This document shows positions 1 to 5,430 of a stretch of 5,908 nucleotides of DNA, in pieces. Made by a program: the position numbers and the translations under genes. The stretch covers positions 1-5,908 of the forward strand of contig JACCWY010000210.1 of NCBI GenBank assembly GCA_013697395.1. The letters run 5' to 3'. The stretch comes from Chloroflexota bacterium (lineage in GTDB: Bacteria > Chloroflexota > Limnocylindria > QHBO01). The notes beneath the pieces were generated by a model. It was not told the origin of the DNA, did not search any database, and was given only the letters and a program-made list of their open reading frames with translations. The first letter of the stretch is position 1, and each line of letters opens with the position of its first letter.

Positions 1-119
<119 letters not shown>

Positions 120-130
120 GGGAGAAATGT

Positions 131-222
131 GGAGCCGGTTCGCCGGATCCACCGATCCCAGGTCGATCGGCCAGCTCGCCGTTAAGGACCGTTGCTCGAG
201 GGAGCATCGGTGAATGAGCTGG
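131..222 (+). other. 16S trailer stem-loops
   Basis: Two strong stem-loops follow the 16S 3' end. The first (131-150) pairs GGA with TCC and CCGG with CCGG around a TTCG tetraloop, with one G/A mismatch. The second (171-222) has outer arms CCAGCTC (171-177) and GAGCTGG (216-222). These enclose an inner hairpin of ACCG/CGGT plus TGCTC/GAGCA around a GAGG loop (188-211, one T/T mismatch). They are probably part of the precursor 16S trailer and its processing signals. The leader that would form the long RNase III stem lies outside the window, so processing cannot be judged here. Confidence 0.5.
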
Positions 223-298
223 ACCGCCCTCGAACTACCGACCTGATTCCCGCTGAAACGTAAGATTCCTGTCACTCTTCAGCCGATGCAAGCCACGC

Positions 299-331
299 GA
301 AGCCGTCCGTCACGGGGCGGCTTCTTCGTTT
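299..331 (+). terminator. Intrinsic terminator downstream of 16S rRNA
   Basis: The arms GAAGCCG (299-305) and CGGCTTC (318-324) pair perfectly. TCC (306-308) extends the stem against GGG (315-317) with one T-G wobble, giving about 10 bp and a 6-nt loop. TTCGTTT follows at once (325-331), a short U-rich tail. The layout fits rho-independent termination on the + strand; there is no T-tract on the - strand side. It lies about 180 nt after 16S and before tRNA-Ile, so it should uncouple 16S from everything downstream. Confidence 0.72.
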
Positions 332-662
332 GCCGCGCATGCCGCCCGATGGATCGGGTCGTCCTGCACCGGATGCCCACAACGCGTGCCGCGAAGCGGT
401 GCCCGACAGAAGGTCGTGCTGCACCCGCGGCCTCTCGAGCTGTGACAGAAGCCCGGCTGATCGTGCTACGGCCCGCAGACCCTGTTCTCGTGGGGCGGGC
501 ATATCGGTCATTGAGTGGCCGGATGCTCGTGGGGCGAGACCCTCGGCCAAGCCGAGGCCGCGCTGCCTGGCTGGATTTCCCCGGTGGCGCACAATTCGGC
601 CAGTGAGTGTCCGATACGCCCGTGGGACGCAAACCCCCGGACTCCACCGGGTGCGCCGTCGG
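332..662. other. Gene-free region between convergent units
   Basis: No convincing coding frame is seen on either strand; the open frames here have Arg/Pro/Ala-rich, low-information translations that overlap one another. The region lies between the 16S terminator and the 3' end of the - strand membrane protein gene. It holds several small inverted repeats: CCCGA/TCGGG (345-358), CTCG/CGAG (526-538), and CCTCGGC-CAA-GCCGAGG (541-557). An 11-nt direct repeat, CTCGTGGGGCG, occurs at 487-497 and 526-536. A weak CCCGG/CCGGG hairpin (636-651) could end the - strand transcript but lacks a real U-tract. No promoter stands out. Confidence 0.45.
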
Positions 663-887
663 TCAGCTGTTGAAACCGGGGACACGGACGAAACCGAGCC
701 ACCCCAGGATGGCGTACGCCGCGAGCGCGATCGCGGCCATGCCAAGGACCCAGGCGGTCACCCGGCGGGAACGCGCGGTGATCTCCCGTCCGTGTGGATT
801 GTCGGCTCGCTGAACGCGCTCCGCGCGCCGCGCCTCGGTCTCGGCCCAGTCGTTCGGCGTCATGCCGGTGCCGGGGTTGAAGCCCAT
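663..887 (-). CDS. Small single-pass membrane protein, unknown function
   Basis: The 74-residue protein is not recognised. Residues 1-43 are polar and charged, with a likely helical Glu/Arg-rich stretch (TEARRAERVQRA, about 17-28). Residues 44-66 form one hydrophobic segment (AWVLGMAAIALAAYAILGWLGF). A short tail ending RVPGFNS follows. The ARSRR cluster just before the membrane segment predicts a cytoplasmic N-terminus by the positive-inside rule. The ATG at 885-887 is chosen because AGGGAGGG (complement of 897-904) lies 9 nt upstream. A GTG at 924-926 would give 87 residues but would put this SD inside the gene. The gene is antisense to the rRNA direction and divergent from the tRNA-Ile promoter, with about 47 bp between its start and that promoter's -35 box. 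A chance open frame in GC-rich DNA is possible, but the SD plus clean transmembrane segment argue for a real gene. Confidence 0.6.
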   Translation of the reverse strand: MGFNPGTGMTPNDWAETEARRAERVQRADNPHGREITARSRRVTAWVLGMAAIALAAYAILGWLGFVRVPGFNS

Positions 888-896
888 GCTGACTGG

Positions 897-904
897 CCCT
901 CCCT
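897..904 (-). promoter_or_regulatory. Shine-Dalgarno of the small membrane protein gene
   Basis: On the - strand this reads AGGGAGGG, containing GGAGG complementary to the CCTCC seen at the 16S 3' end in this same window. It lies 9 nt before the ATG at 887. It is the best ribosome binding site in the window and decides the start in favour of ATG 887 over GTG 926. Confidence 0.55.
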
Positions 905-934
905 GCTCCTGAGCACCAGCGTACACCCGTCAGG

Positions 935-964
935 TTGCGCGTCGCCGCGCGGGCCATGTACCAT
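935..964 (+). promoter_or_regulatory. Sigma70-like promoter for tRNA-Ile unit
   Basis: The -35 box is TTGCGC (935-940) and the -10 box is TACCAT (959-964), with an 18-bp spacer. Transcription would start near 971, only about 7 nt before the mature tRNA-Ile 5' end. The boxes are imperfect. Support comes from the placement and from sharing the 18-bp spacer with the promoters ahead of tRNA-Ala and 23S. It probably also drives the cofE-like and purU genes, since no other promoter is seen before them. Confidence 0.5.
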
Positions 965-977
965 GCCGCCTCCCGAG

Positions 978-1054
978 GGGCGTTTAGCTCAGCTGGTTAG
1001 AGCACTGCCCTGATAAGGCAGAGGTCTCTGGTTCGAGTCCAGAAACGCCCACCA
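978..1054 (+). tRNA. ileT: tRNA-Ile(GAT)
   Basis: A full cloverleaf is visible. The acceptor is GGGCGTT (978-984) with AACGCCC (1044-1050), and the D arm is GCTC/GAGC. The anticodon stem is CTGCC/GGCAG with loop CTGATAA (anticodon GAT at 1012-1014), and the T arm is TCTGG/CCAGA with loop TTCGAGT. The discriminator is A1051, and CCA is encoded at 1052-1054. This is the usual first tRNA of the bacterial 16S-23S spacer. Here it sits about 860 nt after 16S, behind a terminator and its own putative promoter. A protein gene starts 29 nt downstream, so the primary transcript is probably a tRNA-mRNA hybrid. Confidence 0.97.
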
Positions 1055-1083
1055 CCTCACTTCCCTCGACCGATGGAGCGCCC

Positions 1084-1887
1084 GTGTCACCTGACCCGGC
1101 CGGCATCGAGCCGACGACCGACGAGCGCCCGATGGGAGTCCTCGGCGAGCCGAACGAGGGTCGCGTGCTGCACGCGTCGCTGGCCGGCGTCGTCTATGCC
1201 CGACACCCGGTGCGCACGCACCTCGTCACGCCCGCCGACACCGACGCGGCGGCGGTGGTGGGGCGCTATGTCGGGTCGCTCGGCGACGACGTCCGGCTGG
1301 TGGCCGTCAGCGAGCGGATGGTCGCCATCACCCAGGGACGGTCCTACCCGATGGACACGATCCGCCCCGGCCGGCTGGCAAAGCTGCTGGTCCGCTACGT
1401 GACGCGACCCGGCTATGGGATCGGCCTCGGCACGGCCGAGACGATGCAGCTGGCCATCGGCGAGGTCGGCGCGCCGCGGATTCTGTTGGCGGCCGCGGCG
1501 TCGGCCGTCACGAAGCCCTTCGGCATCCACGGGGTGTTCTACCGCATCGCCGGGAGGCAGGCGTCGGCAATCGATGGCCCGACGAGCTACACGATCCCGC
1601 CTTACAACCAGGCCGCCACCCTCGGCCCCAGGGATCCGGATGGTGCGGCACGGACGATCGCCGCAGCGCTCGACGCACCGGTCGCGATCATCGACGCCAA
1701 CGATGCCGGCTGCGCCGTCCTCGGGGCCAGCCCGGGGGTGGACCGACGATTCGTTGAGCGCCTCTTCGCCGACAACCCGCTCGGGCAGGCCCGCGAGCAG
1801 ACGCCGATCTGCGTCGTCCGCGAGGTGCGATGGCCCGACGGCGAGGACCTGCCGTCGGAGCCGCGCCGGCGCCTGATCCCGCCGTAG
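1084..1887 (+). CDS. CofE-like gamma-glutamyl ligase family protein
   Basis: The 267-residue protein resembles the coenzyme F420-0:L-glutamate ligase fold (CofE/FbiB N-terminal family). Archaeal CofE uses GTP and divalent metal to add gamma-linked glutamates to F420-0. Recognisable blocks are SERMVAITQGRSY (76-88), GYGIGLGTAETMQLAI (110-125), DGPTSYTIPPYN (164-175), IIDANDAG (202-209) and DNPLGQAREQTPI (230-242). This pattern is closest to CofE-like proteins also found in bacteria without F420, so the substrate is uncertain. No other F420 gene is present here. The GTG start at 1084 has GGAG (1075-1078) 5 nt upstream; a possible ATG at 1132 would drop 16 poorly conserved residues. It lies 29 nt after tRNA-Ile with no intervening promoter. 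The purU start is 11 nt after its stop, so the two are probably co-transcribed. Family assignment is fairly secure; F420 activity is not established. Confidence 0.85.
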   Translation: MSPDPAGIEPTTDERPMGVLGEPNEGRVLHASLAGVVYARHPVRTHLVTPADTDAAAVVGRYVGSLGDDVRLVAVSERMVAITQGRSYPMDTIRPGRLAKLLVRYVTRPGYGIGLGTAETMQLAIGEVGAPRILLAAAASAVTKPFGIHGVFYRIAGRQASAIDGPTSYTIPPYNQAATLGPRDPDGAARTIAAALDAPVAIIDANDAGCAVLGASPGVDRRFVERLFADNPLGQAREQTPICVVREVRWPDGEDLPSEPRRRLIPP

Positions 1888-1898
1888 GCACCGCGTCC

Positions 1899-2753
1899 GT
1901 GCCGGAGCGCGAGCTCATCCTGACCCTCGCCTGCCCCGATCGCCGTGGCATCGTGTACGCGGTCGCCCGCGCGATCGCGGAGGGCGGCGGGAACATCGTC
2001 GACAGCCAGCAGTTCGGCGACCCCGACCAATCCGCCTTCTTCATGCGCGTCCACTTTGCCGACGAGGCCGGCGGCGAGCTCTCCGCCTGGCAGGCCACCT
2101 TTGCGCCGCTGGCCGCCGAGTTCGGGATGCGCTGGGAGCTCCGTGATGCGCGGCGCCGGCAGCGCATCCTCGTCGCCGTCTCGCGCGAGGGCCACTGCCT
2201 GAACGACCTGCTCTACCGATGGCGGGCCGGCGCGATCGCCGGCGAGATCGTAGGGGTCGCGTCCAGCCATCCCGACTTCGAGGCCCTGGTGGCCGGCTAT
2301 GGCGTGCCGTACCACGCGCTGCCCGCCGCCGATGCGACTGTTGCCGAGCGCGACAGGGCGCTGCTCGACCTGGTCGAGCATCAGCGGGTCGAGCTCGTGG
2401 TCCTCGCGCGCTACATGCAGATCCTGGGTCCGGATGCCTGCCGCGCCCTGGCGGGCCGGGCGATCAACATCCATCATTCGTTCCTGCCCTCGTTCAAGGG
2501 CGCGCGGCCGTACGCCCAGGCGCATGCCCGCGGGGTCAAGCTCATCGGTGCAACCGCCCACTACGTGACCGAGCAGCTCGACGAGGGGCCGATCATCGAG
2601 CAGGAGGTCGCGCGTGTCGACCATGCACACAGCGTGGCCGAGATGGCGCGCGTCGGCCGCGACGTCGAGTGCGTGGCGCTGGCCCGCGCCGTGCGCTGGC
2701 ACGTCGAGCATCGGGTCCTGCTGCACGGTCATCGGACGGTCGTCTTCCGCTGA
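1899..2753 (+). CDS. purU: Formyltetrahydrofolate deformylase PurU
   Basis: This 284-residue cytosolic enzyme hydrolyses 10-formyl-THF to THF and formate, balancing the one-carbon pool and supplying formate for purine synthesis. Residues 4-80 form an ACT regulatory domain (LTLACPDRRGIVYAVA near the start). Residues 86-284 are the formyltransferase-type hydrolase domain. Key residues are in INIHHSFLPSFKGARPY (Asn190, His192) and HYVTEQLDEGPIIEQE (Asp228), the Asn-His-Asp catalytic set of the family. Length and domain order are normal for PurU. GTG at 1899 is chosen because PurU proteins begin a few residues before this ACT strand. An ATG at 1830 would add 23 Pro/Ala-rich residues and overlap the upstream gene by 58 nt. 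The SD is weak, suggesting translational coupling to the cofE-like gene, which ends 11 nt before. No terminator follows; tRNA-Ala begins 43 nt after the stop. Confidence 0.95.
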   Translation: MPERELILTLACPDRRGIVYAVARAIAEGGGNIVDSQQFGDPDQSAFFMRVHFADEAGGELSAWQATFAPLAAEFGMRWELRDARRRQRILVAVSREGHCLNDLLYRWRAGAIAGEIVGVASSHPDFEALVAGYGVPYHALPAADATVAERDRALLDLVEHQRVELVVLARYMQILGPDACRALAGRAINIHHSFLPSFKGARPYAQAHARGVKLIGATAHYVTEQLDEGPIIEQEVARVDHAHSVAEMARVGRDVECVALARAVRWHVEHRVLLHGHRTVVFR

Positions 2754-2755
2754 CT

Positions 2756-2785
2756 TTGACCGTCACCGCGCGAAGCGGATAGGAT
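2756..2785 (+). promoter_or_regulatory. Sigma70-like promoter for tRNA-Ala unit
   Basis: The -35 box is TTGACC (2756-2761) and the -10 box is TAGGAT (2780-2785), with an 18-bp spacer. The -35 box begins 3 nt after the purU stop. The predicted start near 2791-2793 is about 5 nt before mature tRNA-Ala, a short 5' leader typical of tRNA promoters. It shares TTGACC-N18 exactly with the promoter proposed for 23S. It is probably the main source of the two downstream lipoprotein mRNAs, since no other promoter is seen ahead of them. Confidence 0.65.
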
Positions 2786-2796
2786 GCGGCGGGCGT

Positions 2797-2872
2797 GGGG
2801 ATGTAGCTCAGCTGGGAGAGCACCTCCTTTGCAAGGAGGGGGTCAGGGGTTCGAGTCCCCTCATCTCCACCA
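2797..2872 (+). tRNA. alaT: tRNA-Ala(TGC)
   Basis: A full cloverleaf is visible. The acceptor is GGGGATG (2797-2803) with CATCTCC (2862-2868) and contains the G3-U70 wobble (2799/2866), the alanine identity element. The D arm is GCTC/GAGC. The anticodon stem is CCTCC/GGAGG with loop TTTGCAA (anticodon TGC at 2830-2832), and the T arm is AGGGG/CCCCT. The discriminator is A2869, and CCA is encoded at 2870-2872. It is the usual second spacer tRNA, but here it is 1.7 kb from tRNA-Ile and 2.8 kb from 23S. Its last bases are part of a 21-bp tandem duplication. Confidence 0.97.
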
Positions 2873-2907
2873 TGACTGCATGCGACTCCACCATGACTGC
2901 ATGCGAC
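2865..2907 (+). repeat. 21-bp tandem repeat copying the tRNA-Ala 3' end
   Basis: Two perfect 21-bp units (2865-2885 and 2886-2906, with one extra matching base at 2907) abut head to tail. Each starts with CTCCACCA, the final acceptor bases plus CCA of tRNA-Ala, and continues through ATGACTGCATGCGA. The second copy therefore places a decoy tRNA 3' terminus 21 nt downstream. Replication slippage is the simplest origin. A collapsed attachment-site scar is possible, because integrases often use tRNA 3' ends, but no integrase is nearby. Confidence 0.9.
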
Positions 2908-2923
2908 GGCTCGGTCATGTAGC

Positions 2924-4138
2924 ATGCCCCCGGTGATCCACCGATTCCTCGCGCTCCTGCTGGTCGCTGCGCTCCTCGCGGCCTGCGGCACCACCCAGCA
3001 GACGACCTCCACCGTTCCTTCGGCCAGCGCTCCGGCGAGCCCCTCGAGCGCGCCGAGCGCCTCGGAGCAGCCCGCCGAGAGCCCGAGCCAGTCGGCCGAG
3101 CCGACGGCCGAGCCGACTCCCAGCGAACCACCGCTGGGAGGCATCTATGCGGGTCCGGTCAGCGGCGTCATCGATCCACGAATCGCCGATCTGCCGCCGC
3201 GGGTCTACGTGCCGAACGAGACCTCGAACGACGTCGCGGTGATCGACCCGGAGACCTTCGAGGTCATCGATCGCTTCACGGCGGGGGCGGCCCCCGAGCA
3301 CATCTCGCCCGACTGGGATCTCTCGAAGCTGTACGTCAGCAACATGAACGGCGCCTCGCTGACGGTCATCGACCCGGTCACGGTCGAGCCGGTGGAGACG
3401 ATGGAGGTGCCGTTCCCGTACAACCTCTTCTTCACCCCCGACGGTGAGAAGGCGATCGTGGTGGCCGACTACCTGGGGGCGGACATGGTCGCCGACAACG
3501 GCCTCTACTTCTACGACCGAGAGACCTGGGAGCTCCTGAAGTTCGTGCAGGTGCCGTGGCCGGGCGTCAACCACCTCGACTTCTCCGAGGACGGGAGCTA
3601 CTTGATGGTGACGACCGAGAGTGCCGGCGTGGTCGTCAAGATCGACGTGAACGAGATGGAGATCCTGGGCACGGTCGAGGTCGGCGGCTCGCCGCTCGAC
3701 ATCCGCCTCGGGCCGGAGGGCGACGTCTTCTTCGTCGCCAACCAGGGCACCCACGGCGTCGACGTTATCGACGCGGAGGCCCTCGAGGCGGTCGGATTCA
3801 TCCCGACCTCCAGCGGCGCGCACGCCTTCGCCTTCAGCCGCGACGCGACGCGGCTGTTCGTGACGAACCGGCTCGAGAACACGATCTCGGTCATCGACCT
3901 CGCAACCCGTTCCGTGGTTGACACCTGGGAAGCCGGTGGCTCTCCGGACATGGCGACCGTCTCGCCCGACGGCAGCCAGCTCTGGATCTCGAACCGGTTC
4001 CACGGCACCGTCACCGTCTTCGACCCGGAGACGGGGGAACAGCTGGCGAACATCGAGACCGGCGGCAATCCCCACGGGCTCACGTACTGGCCGCAGCCGG
4101 GCAGCATCAGCCTGGGCCACAACGGCAACATGCGTTGA
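2924..4138 (+). CDS. YncE/YVTN-type beta-propeller lipoprotein (copy 1)
   Basis: This 404-residue protein is predicted to be a surface lipoprotein. Residues 5-20 are a hydrophobic signal ending in the lipobox LAAC, with Cys21 as the lipidated residue. Residues 22-70 are a low-complexity Ser/Pro/Ala/Glu/Thr linker. From about 92 to 385 seven repeating units of about 40 residues recur (e.g. RVYVPNETSNDVAVIDPETF, KLYVSNMNGASLTVIDP, RLFVTNRLENTISVIDL, QLWISNRFHGTVTVFDP). This is the YVTN/YncE signature of a seven-bladed propeller. The C-terminus NPHGLTYWPQPG...GHNGNMR matches the neighbour almost exactly. Ligand and function are unknown; such propellers usually bind proteins or other ligands and show no catalytic motif here. 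The start is ATG 2924; GTG 2933 is possible, and neither has a good SD. It probably shares the tRNA-Ala transcript, and copy 2 follows immediately. Confidence 0.9.
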   Translation: MPPVIHRFLALLLVAALLAACGTTQQTTSTVPSASAPASPSSAPSASEQPAESPSQSAEPTAEPTPSEPPLGGIYAGPVSGVIDPRIADLPPRVYVPNETSNDVAVIDPETFEVIDRFTAGAAPEHISPDWDLSKLYVSNMNGASLTVIDPVTVEPVETMEVPFPYNLFFTPDGEKAIVVADYLGADMVADNGLYFYDRETWELLKFVQVPWPGVNHLDFSEDGSYLMVTTESAGVVVKIDVNEMEILGTVEVGGSPLDIRLGPEGDVFFVANQGTHGVDVIDAEALEAVGFIPTSSGAHAFAFSRDATRLFVTNRLENTISVIDLATRSVVDTWEAGGSPDMATVSPDGSQLWISNRFHGTVTVFDPETGEQLANIETGGNPHGLTYWPQPGSISLGHNGNMR

Positions 4139-4146
4139 GCCGCGGC

Positions 4147-5346
4147 GTGGCCCGGAGGATTCGCCGATCCGCGGCCCTGCTCCTGACCGGCGCGCTCCTG
4201 GCCGCCTGTTCCTCGCCGACCACGTCACCTCCCGTCAGCACCCCCGGGACATCGGCCCCTTCTGCGGCATCCAGTCCCGCCACGAGCCCCTCGGCCGCGG
4301 CCTCGCCGACGGAGGAACCGACGCCGGAGCCTTCGCCGATCGGGGGCGTCTACGCCTCCACGGCGAGCGGCGAGCTCGATCCGCGCGTGGCGGATGTCCC
4401 CGAGCGCGTGTACGTGCCGAACGAGGAGTCCGACGACGTCGCGGTGATCGACCCGGAGACCTTCGAGGTCATCAATCGCTTCCCGGTCGGCGACGCGCCC
4501 GAGCACATCAACCCGGACTGGGGCATGGAGAACCTGTTCGTGACGAACATGAACGGCGGGACCCTGACCGTGATCGACCCGATGACATCGCAGCCGTCAG
4601 ACACGATCGAGCTGCCGATCTTTCCGTATGCGCTCTACTCCACGCTGAACGGGGAGAAGGTGATGGTCGTCACCAATTACATCGCGCAGGAGGACGTCGC
4701 CGCCAACGGGGTCCACTTCTACGATCCCGACACCTGGGAGCTGCTCGGGTTCGTGCAGGTGCCCTACCCCGGCGCCGACGACGCCGACCTGACCGCGGAC
4801 GGCCGCTACCTGGCCATCAGCGCCGAGTACAGCGGCTACCTCGTCTTCATCGACACCGAGGAGATGATCCTGGCCGGCCAGGTCGAGATCGGCAGCCTGC
4901 CCCGCGACGTACGCCTGTCGCCCGACGGGAGCGTCTTCTACGTGACCAATGAGGGCCTGGGCGGCATCCAGGTGATCGACGCCCTGGCGTGGGAGCTGCT
5001 CGAATTCATCCCCACCGGGGAGGGGACGCACGGCATCGAGTTCAGCCGCGACACGACGCAGATGTACGTGGCCAACCGCGCGGCCGGCACGATCTCGGTC
5101 ATGGACCTCGCCACCAACGACGTCGTCGACACCTGGCCGGTCGGCGGGTCGCCGGACCAGATGGTGCTCAACCCCGATGGCAGCCAGCTGTGGGCATCGA
5201 ACCGCTATCACGGGTCGGTCTCCGTCATCGACACCGCGACCGGCGAGGTGATCGCCACGATCGAGACCGGCGCCAATCCGCACGGGCTGACCTACTGGCC
5301 TCAGCCGGGCACCATGGCGATCGGGCAGAACGGCAACATGCGCTGA
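4147..5346 (+). CDS. YncE/YVTN-type beta-propeller lipoprotein (copy 2)
   Basis: This tandem paralogue of the preceding gene has 399 residues from GTG 4147. The signal peptide MARRIRRSAALLLTGALLAAC gives an LAAC lipobox with Cys21, the same position as in copy 1. A Ser/Pro/Thr/Ala linker (about 22-64) comes next. A seven-bladed propeller (about 88-380) follows, with units such as RVYVPNEESDDVAVIDPETF, NLFVTNMNGGTLTVIDP, QMYVANRAAGTISVMDL and QLWASNRYHGSVSVIDT. It ends NPHGLTYWPQPG...GQNGNMR. TTG 4135, which overlaps the copy 1 stop as TTGA, is an alternative start adding 4 residues; neither start has a clear SD, so coupled translation is likely. Most blades align with copy 1, and one 41-nt stretch is identical. 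The linkers have diverged most. No terminator separates it from the 23S promoter region. Function is unknown. Confidence 0.9.
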   Translation: MARRIRRSAALLLTGALLAACSSPTTSPPVSTPGTSAPSAASSPATSPSAAASPTEEPTPEPSPIGGVYASTASGELDPRVADVPERVYVPNEESDDVAVIDPETFEVINRFPVGDAPEHINPDWGMENLFVTNMNGGTLTVIDPMTSQPSDTIELPIFPYALYSTLNGEKVMVVTNYIAQEDVAANGVHFYDPDTWELLGFVQVPYPGADDADLTADGRYLAISAEYSGYLVFIDTEEMILAGQVEIGSLPRDVRLSPDGSVFYVTNEGLGGIQVIDALAWELLEFIPTGEGTHGIEFSRDTTQMYVANRAAGTISVMDLATNDVVDTWPVGGSPDQMVLNPDGSQLWASNRYHGSVSVIDTATGEVIATIETGANPHGLTYWPQPGTMAIGQNGNMR

Positions 5347-5349
5347 GCG

Positions 5350-5358
5350 TGATAGAAT
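5350..5358 (+). promoter_or_regulatory. Possible extended -10 promoter upstream of 23S
   Basis: TGATAGAAT gives an extended -10 (TG, one base, TAGAAT), 3 nt after the lipoprotein stop. No acceptable -35 lies 16-18 bp upstream, where coding sequence constrains the bases. It could be the upstream member of a tandem rRNA promoter pair (P1/P2), but the evidence is thin. Confidence 0.25.
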
Positions 5359-5400
5359 GCATGTTCCAAATCGGTGGCCGCGCGATTGAAACGCGTCGCC

Positions 5401-5430
5401 TTGACCGCATACTGGAGCCGGTGATACAGT
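5401..5430 (+). promoter_or_regulatory. Sigma70-like promoter for 23S rRNA
   Basis: The -35 box is TTGACC (5401-5406) and the -10 box is TACAGT (5425-5430), with an 18-bp spacer. This is the same -35 and spacing as ahead of tRNA-Ala. The start would be near 5437, giving a leader of about 265 nt before 23S. A TTGAAA at 5386-5391 could form an overlapping second promoter with TACTGG (5410-5415), which is a poorer match. With the terminator after 16S, this supports independent 23S transcription. Confidence 0.62.

Noticed and set aside
636..651. Hairpin CCCGG/CCGGG as terminator of the - strand gene
   Set aside because: Only 5 bp and followed by GGTTTG, not a U-tract; kept only as a weak possibility.
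330..1013. Long + strand open frame across the spacer and into tRNA-Ile
   Set aside because: Arg/Pro-rich translation without family features; it runs through the terminator tail, the antisense gene and into the tRNA.
1830..1898. Upstream ATG extension of purU
   Set aside because: Adds 23 Pro/Ala/Arg residues not found in PurU proteins and overlaps the previous gene; GTG 1899 matches the family N-terminus.
1602..2732. 376-codon - strand frame opposite purU and the cofE-like gene
   Set aside because: Both + strand genes have clear family motifs; this frame is the GC-rich antisense shadow with no recognisable domain.
2865..2907. CRISPR-like repeat
   Set aside because: Two abutting units with no spacer between them; a simple tandem duplication.
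2915..4228. 437-codon - strand frame opposite propeller copy 1
   Set aside because: Repetitive Val/Asp/Arg-rich antisense reflection of the propeller repeats. A similar shadow lies opposite copy 2 (4597-5487).
3918..4952. 344-codon + strand frame spanning the junction of the two lipoprotein genes
   Set aside because: Arg-rich off-frame reading of two well-supported genes.
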